From Streptacidiphilus sp041262165 (GTDB lineage Bacteria; Actinomycetota; Actinomycetes; Streptomycetales; Streptomycetaceae), in contig NZ_JBGCBY010000007.1 in assembly GCF_041262165.1 (NCBI RefSeq), positions 1 to 64,000 of the forward strand: a stretch of 64,000 bases of DNA, written 5' to 3'. The position numbers and the translations under genes are program-made. Positions within the stretch are counted from its first letter, which is position 1, and each line of letters opens with the position of its first letter. Below the pieces are notes generated by a model. It saw only the letters and a program-made list of their open reading frames with translations. It ran no database searches and was not told the DNA's origin. Positions 61,013 to 64,000 of the stretch are shown here, one piece after another.

Positions 61013-61744
61013 TCAGGTGAACTCCGGCATGGCGACAACGCTGTAGGCGCACTCGAGGGTCCGGCCCGTCATGGGATCAGCGAGCGCGACGCGCCAGTGG
61101 TCCGCGAACTGGTCCACGCCCCGCAGCATGGGGATGGTGCCGGACAGCAACACCGTGCCCGGCTGGTGCAGCCCGCGCTTGGCGAGTTCGGCCAGCCAGT
61201 AGTGGGGCGGCAGGAGGTCGGCGAGGGTGCCGCGCTGGATGACCGATCCCTCGTTCCGTACCGCGGCAGAGTCCGCAGTACGGAGTGAGGGATCGGCCCC
61301 TGACGCGACCCACGCGGTCAGCGTCAGCGTGTCCAGCCGGTCGCACACGTCGGCCAGACGCCACGCTCCGCGACCCAGGACGTCCGGCCCGGCCTGCTTG
61401 CTCCACCCCACTCCGTACGTCTCCAGGTCGCGGTCGGTGTGGTCGCTCGCGACGGTCAGCAGGACGTCGCGCGGGTCGGGCCCGGCGATCACCATCGCCC
61501 ACTCGGCCTCGCCGGAGGTCCGGCCGTGCTGCACCGGCACCACGCCGTCCTGGACGGCCAGGTAAGGCGCGACCGGGTAGACCGCCGGAGTTCTGCCGGG
61601 GGCCGGTACGCCCAACGCGGCCAACTCGGCTACGTGGGCGGCCACCTGCCGCCGGTCGCGTCCCGAGTAGCCCGCGTTGAGCAGTGCAGTCACCGTGACC
61701 GGCACGTTCGTGCCGTCGGGCAGCGTGAAGCTCAGTGTTGACAC
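61013..61744 (-). CDS. DUF2848 family protein
   Basis: 243 aa. The sequence (VTALLNAGYSGRDRRQVAAH, YPVAPYLAVQDG, SGEAEWAMVIAG) fits DUF2848, a family distantly related to fumarylacetoacetate hydrolases that probably acts on small organic acids. A GntR-type operator lies 28 bp upstream. The cupin gene is divergent. The 282-bp gap 60731-61012 between this gene and the second adaptor shows nothing recognisable. Confidence 0.82.
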   Translation of the reverse strand: MSTLSFTLPDGTNVPVTVTALLNAGYSGRDRRQVAAHVAELAALGVPAPGRTPAVYPVAPYLAVQDGVVPVQHGRTSGEAEWAMVIAGPDPRDVLLTVASDHTDRDLETYGVGWSKQAGPDVLGRGAWRLADVCDRLDTLTLTAWVASGADPSLRTADSAAVRNEGSVIQRGTLADLLPPHYWLAELAKRGLHQPGTVLLSGTIPMLRGVDQFADHWRVALADPMTGRTLECAYSVVAMPEFT

Positions 61745-61771
61745 GACCGGTCTCCGTCATCAGTATATTCG

Positions 61772-61781
61772 TTGTATACAA
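61772..61781. promoter_or_regulatory. GntR/FadR-type operator, perfect palindrome TTGTATACAA
   Basis: TTGTATACAA preceded by TATATTCG. A matching version, TATATTCG next to GTATACAA, occurs in the opposite orientation before the GntR/FadR gene (63005-63020). It lies 28 bp from the DUF2848 start in the divergent gap 61745-61929. Confidence 0.72.
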
Positions 61782-61929
61782 TGAGTATCACGGATGTCTG
61801 CCGGGGGCCACGGAGGGGCGGACCTGCGGGACGGTGAACGGCCTGGCAGCCGATGAGGGTCAGCACCGTGACGTACCGAGCGCGGTCGGAGTTGACACGG
61901 CGTCACTTGAACACGGAGGGAAGTCTGGA

Positions 61930-62301
61930 ATGGTCCCTGATGGGGAGCCTGAACTGAAGGACGCGCACGAGTTCTTCGCGGTGGACGAAGTGCCCTGGAC
62001 GGAGGCCGAGGGAGCGCCCGGGGTGTCGGAACGCGTCCTGAGCGCGGCGTTGTCAGGCGACGCGGCAGAACTCACCAGGCTGGCCCGCTGGGCGCCGGGG
62101 CTCGACACCACCTCCGCCGGGGTGATCCGGCACGCCTACTACGAGGAAGTCTTCCTGCTCGAAGGCGAGTTGGAGGATCTCTCGCTCGGCAGGACGTTCA
62201 CCGCCGGCCACTACGCGTCCCGGCCGCCGGGCATGCCGCACGGTCCGTACCGTACGAGCACCGGATGCCTGATGCTCGAGATCCGCTACCGGCCGCGATG
62301 A
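61930..62301 (+). CDS. Cupin-domain protein
   Basis: 123 aa from ATG 61930, preceded by GGAGGG 10 bases upstream. A single cupin barrel is visible (YYEEVFLLEGELEDLSLGRT and MPHGPYRTSTGCLMLEIRY). Canonical metal ligands are partly replaced: E in YYEEVF and H in MPHG are present, but a second histidine is missing. Its role is probably in the same catabolic step as DUF2848 and the FadR regulator; substrate unknown. Confidence 0.75.
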   Translation: MVPDGEPELKDAHEFFAVDEVPWTEAEGAPGVSERVLSAALSGDAAELTRLARWAPGLDTTSAGVIRHAYYEEVFLLEGELEDLSLGRTFTAGHYASRPPGMPHGPYRTSTGCLMLEIRYRPR

Positions 62302-62338
62302 GGGCGAGGGTCTAAGGACGGCCCTCGTGGGCCTCGCT

Positions 62339-62971
62339 TCACGAGGCGAGCAACACCGCCTGGGTGGCCTGGAGATGGGCGTTGATGGCGTCCACAGCGG
62401 CCTCGCTGCCGCCCGCCACGAGCGCGTCGAGGATGGCGCGGTGCTCGCCGAGCACCGCGTCCTGCCGGCCGACGGACCGGTACACGGCCACCAGGCCGCA
62501 CCGGACCTGCTTGGCGCGCAGCCCCTCGTACATCCTCGTCATCATGCTGTTGCCCGCCGCCCGGACCATAGCCATATGGAAGTCGTGGTCAAGCCTGATG
62601 AACTCCGCGGACGCCTCCGGGCTGCGCAGCGCGGCCTGCTGGTCGACGAACCCCTGCATCTCCTCGACCGGCACCAGTCCGCGATCCAGGATCCGCTGGG
62701 CGGCGTGGCTCTCCACCATGCTCCGAAGCTCCATCAGCTCGGAGACCTCGCGCCCGGAAAGCGGCGCGACATACGCGCCCCGTCTGGGAACGAGCTGGAC
62801 CAGGTCCTCGGCGGCCAGCAGCAGCAGCGCCTCGCGGACCGGTGTACGGGACACCGCGATCCGGTCCGCCACGGCCTGCTCGTTGACGAACCGGCCCAGC
62901 ATCTCGGGATCGGCGAGCACCGTGTCCCGGATGAACTCGTAGGCCTTGCTGCGTCCCGAAAGACCTGGCAC
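62339..62971 (-). CDS. GntR/FadR-family transcriptional regulator
   Basis: 210 aa from GTG 62971, chosen because GAGGGAG lies 8 bases upstream; a longer frame upstream has non-coding-looking sequence. Winged helix at about 10-75 (NEQAVADRIAVSRTPVREAL), then an FCD all-helical ligand domain (LRSMVESHAAQRIL; LDHDFHMAMVRAAGNSMM, with H residues typical of a metal site). An operator at 63005-63014 is 34 bp upstream, so it probably regulates itself and the DUF2848/cupin pair. Confidence 0.92.
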   Translation of the reverse strand: MPGLSGRSKAYEFIRDTVLADPEMLGRFVNEQAVADRIAVSRTPVREALLLLAAEDLVQLVPRRGAYVAPLSGREVSELMELRSMVESHAAQRILDRGLVPVEEMQGFVDQQAALRSPEASAEFIRLDHDFHMAMVRAAGNSMMTRMYEGLRAKQVRCGLVAVYRSVGRQDAVLGEHRAILDALVAGGSEAAVDAINAHLQATQAVLLAS

Positions 62972-63004
62972 AGAGGTCGCTCCCTCGTTCTCGCATCCAT
63001 ACAC

Positions 63005-63014
63005 GTTGTATACC
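63005..63014. promoter_or_regulatory. GntR/FadR-type operator upstream of its regulator gene
   Basis: GTTGTATACC followed by GAATATATCC; its reverse complement (GGATATATTCGGTATACAAC) matches the site at 61772. It lies 34 bp upstream of the GTG start of the regulator. Confidence 0.65.
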
Positions 63015-63129
63015 GAATATATCCTGAGCGTACGGCCGAGCCGGGCGTTGTTGGAGGATACCCACAACCGAGGGGCGGCCGTGGGCGATCGTGCGGCACT
63101 CGTCGCCCAGCCGATGACGGCGGTACTGG

Positions 63130-63654
63130 TCAGTCGCCGGGCAGCAGCACGGTCGCGAGGATGCGCCGCTTGCGGCCCGGCGCGGGCGGGTTCGCCACGC
63201 GCGGTTGGAGCACCCGCACGAGTTCCTGCATGAGTTCGGCGTACTCGGCGTCGTCGAGCCACATCCCGGCCAGGCGGTAGCCGGCCCCGTCGCGTACGGG
63301 GTCGATGTCGCCTCGGGCGAGGTAGCGGTCGGCGTCGCCGAGGAGCCCGGCGACGAACGACATGAACGCCTGGCGATGGTCGTCGGTGCTCATTGTGGCG
63401 AGCTCGTCCGGCCCGATGCCGGCAGCGGACACCCGGAGCATGTAGGTGCGCTCGACCGCGCCGCGCACCCGTCGCTCCGCTACGACCGCGAGTACCCCGC
63501 CATCGACCAGGCGGGCCACGTGGCGGTACAGGCTGGCGGGTGGAACGTCGGCGAGTTCGGCCTTGAGGCCGCTGGTCGTCAGCGCCCGGTCGCCGAGGAA
63601 GGCCTGCACGATCCGCAGCCGGACCGGGTGGAGAAGGAGATCAGCGCTGGTCAC
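63130..63654 (-). CDS. ArsR-like helix-turn-helix regulator
   Basis: 174 aa, GTG start at 63654. The winged helix at about 8-75 (LLLHPVRLRIVQAFLGDRAL; LADVPPASLYRHVARLVDGG) is of the ArsR/HTH_20 type. The C-terminal ~100 residues have an acidic helical pattern (GMWLDDAEYAELMQELVRVL). It is divergent from a small membrane protein, with an inverted repeat between them. Confidence 0.9.
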   Translation of the reverse strand: MTSADLLLHPVRLRIVQAFLGDRALTTSGLKAELADVPPASLYRHVARLVDGGVLAVVAERRVRGAVERTYMLRVSAAGIGPDELATMSTDDHRQAFMSFVAGLLGDADRYLARGDIDPVRDGAGYRLAGMWLDDAEYAELMQELVRVLQPRVANPPAPGRKRRILATVLLPGD

Positions 63655-63675
63655 GGTGCTTAACCTAGCAGTTCA

Positions 63676-63709
63676 ATCTCAATGTTGGTAACGTTCCAAC
63701 TCGTGAGAT
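63676..63709. promoter_or_regulatory. Nested inverted repeat between divergent genes
   Basis: Outer arms ATCTCA and TGAGAT, inner arms GTTGG and CCAAC around TAACGTT. It lies 22 bp upstream of the ArsR-like start and 21 bp before the small membrane protein start, so it could control both. Confidence 0.6.
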
Positions 63710-63729
63710 CAATGAATGGGGGAGTGGCG

Positions 63730-63939
63730 GTGGCTGTGAAAGGCAAACCGAACAAGCTGGTGCTCGCCGCCGTAGCGGTGGTGCATGTGACGGCCGCGGC
63801 GTTCACCTGGCGCGACCTGCGAGCCAGGACAGCCAGGCAGGTACGGGGCGACAAGAGGATCTGGCGGGTGGCAAGCGCTGTGAACACTCTCGGCTCGGCG
63901 GCGTACTGGCTCCTCGGGCGGCGACGCCGGGACGGCTGA
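63730..63939 (+). CDS. Small one- or two-helix membrane protein
   Basis: 69 aa from GTG 63730 with GGGGGA 6 bases upstream (GTG 63736 and ATG 63712 are alternatives). A first helix (about LVLAAVAVVHVTAAAFTW) is followed by a short basic stretch and a second weaker helix ending AAYWLLGRRRR. Similar small proteins resemble the PLDc_N type. It is probably regulated by the adjacent ArsR-like protein. Confidence 0.7.
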   Translation: MAVKGKPNKLVLAAVAVVHVTAAAFTWRDLRARTARQVRGDKRIWRVASAVNTLGSAAYWLLGRRRRDG

Positions 63940-64000
63940 CGGGCTCAGCCGACCTCGCGGCAACTACCGTTCGGCGACGTGCGGGCGGGCGCGAGCCCTG

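Overview
The window is very GC-rich with actinomycete codon use (G/C in almost every third position, many GTG starts, frequent 4-bp ATGA/GTGA gene overlaps). The families present (DevS-type GAF kinase, Acg-family nitroreductases, CBS-BON proteins, PspA/PspAA, DUF4916, DUF1206, Rv1733c-like, RR-thioredoxin-reductase fusion) point to a filamentous actinobacterium, most likely Streptomycetaceae. The genus cannot be fixed from the sequence. The first ~115 bases, including a run of 30 C, look like a poor contig end rather than biology.

Region 1 (0.2-31.7 kb) resembles an actinobacterial hypoxia/dormancy (DevR/DosR/OsdR-type) island. It holds two Acg-like nitroreductases, three CBS-domain proteins (two or three with a BON-like tail), a tandem universal stress protein, PspA-PspAA-HtpX, a DevS/OsdK-like GAF-GAF histidine kinase, a zinc alcohol dehydrogenase, a cytochrome b module, an Rv1733c-like membrane protein, a STAS protein and a GNAT/acyl-CoA-synthetase-like acetyltransferase. 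A recurring G/C dyad (for example GGGCCGACCGGCCC, GGGACCTTCGGCCC) lies at a nearly fixed distance, about 68-97 bp, upstream of six of these start codons. It looks like one regulon read by a DevR-like regulator whose gene is not in the window. The same region carries a separate two-component operon (full kinase, degenerate pseudo-kinase, NarL-type regulator), two NUDIX-type proteins, a GT-C-like membrane protein and a secreted HAF/CHRD protein.

Region 2 (31.7-43.9 kb) is more ordinary accessory chromosome. It begins with a 213-bp MITE-like inverted-repeat element, then LysR and NAD-epimerase genes, a TetR/MFS pair with two matching operators, and a secreted PI-PLC-like protein. These are followed by a two-gene operon of an NRAMP-related transporter and an MgtE_N-CBS protein that suggests Mg2+ handling, a PAP2-DAG-kinase fusion and an intact DUF1206 protein.

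Region 3 (43.9-46.3 kb) is a small patch of gene decay. It contains a frameshifted PAP2 5' fragment, a DUF4236 gene, an intact DUF347-repeat membrane protein, the last ~30 codons of a beta-propeller gene, and a DUF1206 pseudogene with a one-base frameshift and an internal deletion.

Region 4 (46.3-53.3 kb) contains a translationally coupled three-gene module (receiver-fused thioredoxin-reductase-like flavoprotein, cyclic-nucleotide-domain histidine kinase, UBP-type zinc finger). A cytosolic-looking leucine-rich-repeat protein and a membrane-anchored SGNH hydrolase follow.

Region 5 (53.3-60.7 kb) is a MacB-type ABC exporter locus: an OmpR-type regulator without an adjacent kinase, an anchored Gly-rich protein, permease, ATPase, HlyD-like adaptor, then a lipoprotein and a second, duplicated adaptor separated by a perfect 23-bp-arm hairpin. 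Region 6 (61.0-64.0 kb) has a DUF2848 protein and a cupin flanking a GTATAC-type operator shared with a GntR/FadR regulator gene, then an ArsR-like regulator divergent from a small membrane protein. No tRNA, rRNA, CRISPR array or complete IS element was seen.
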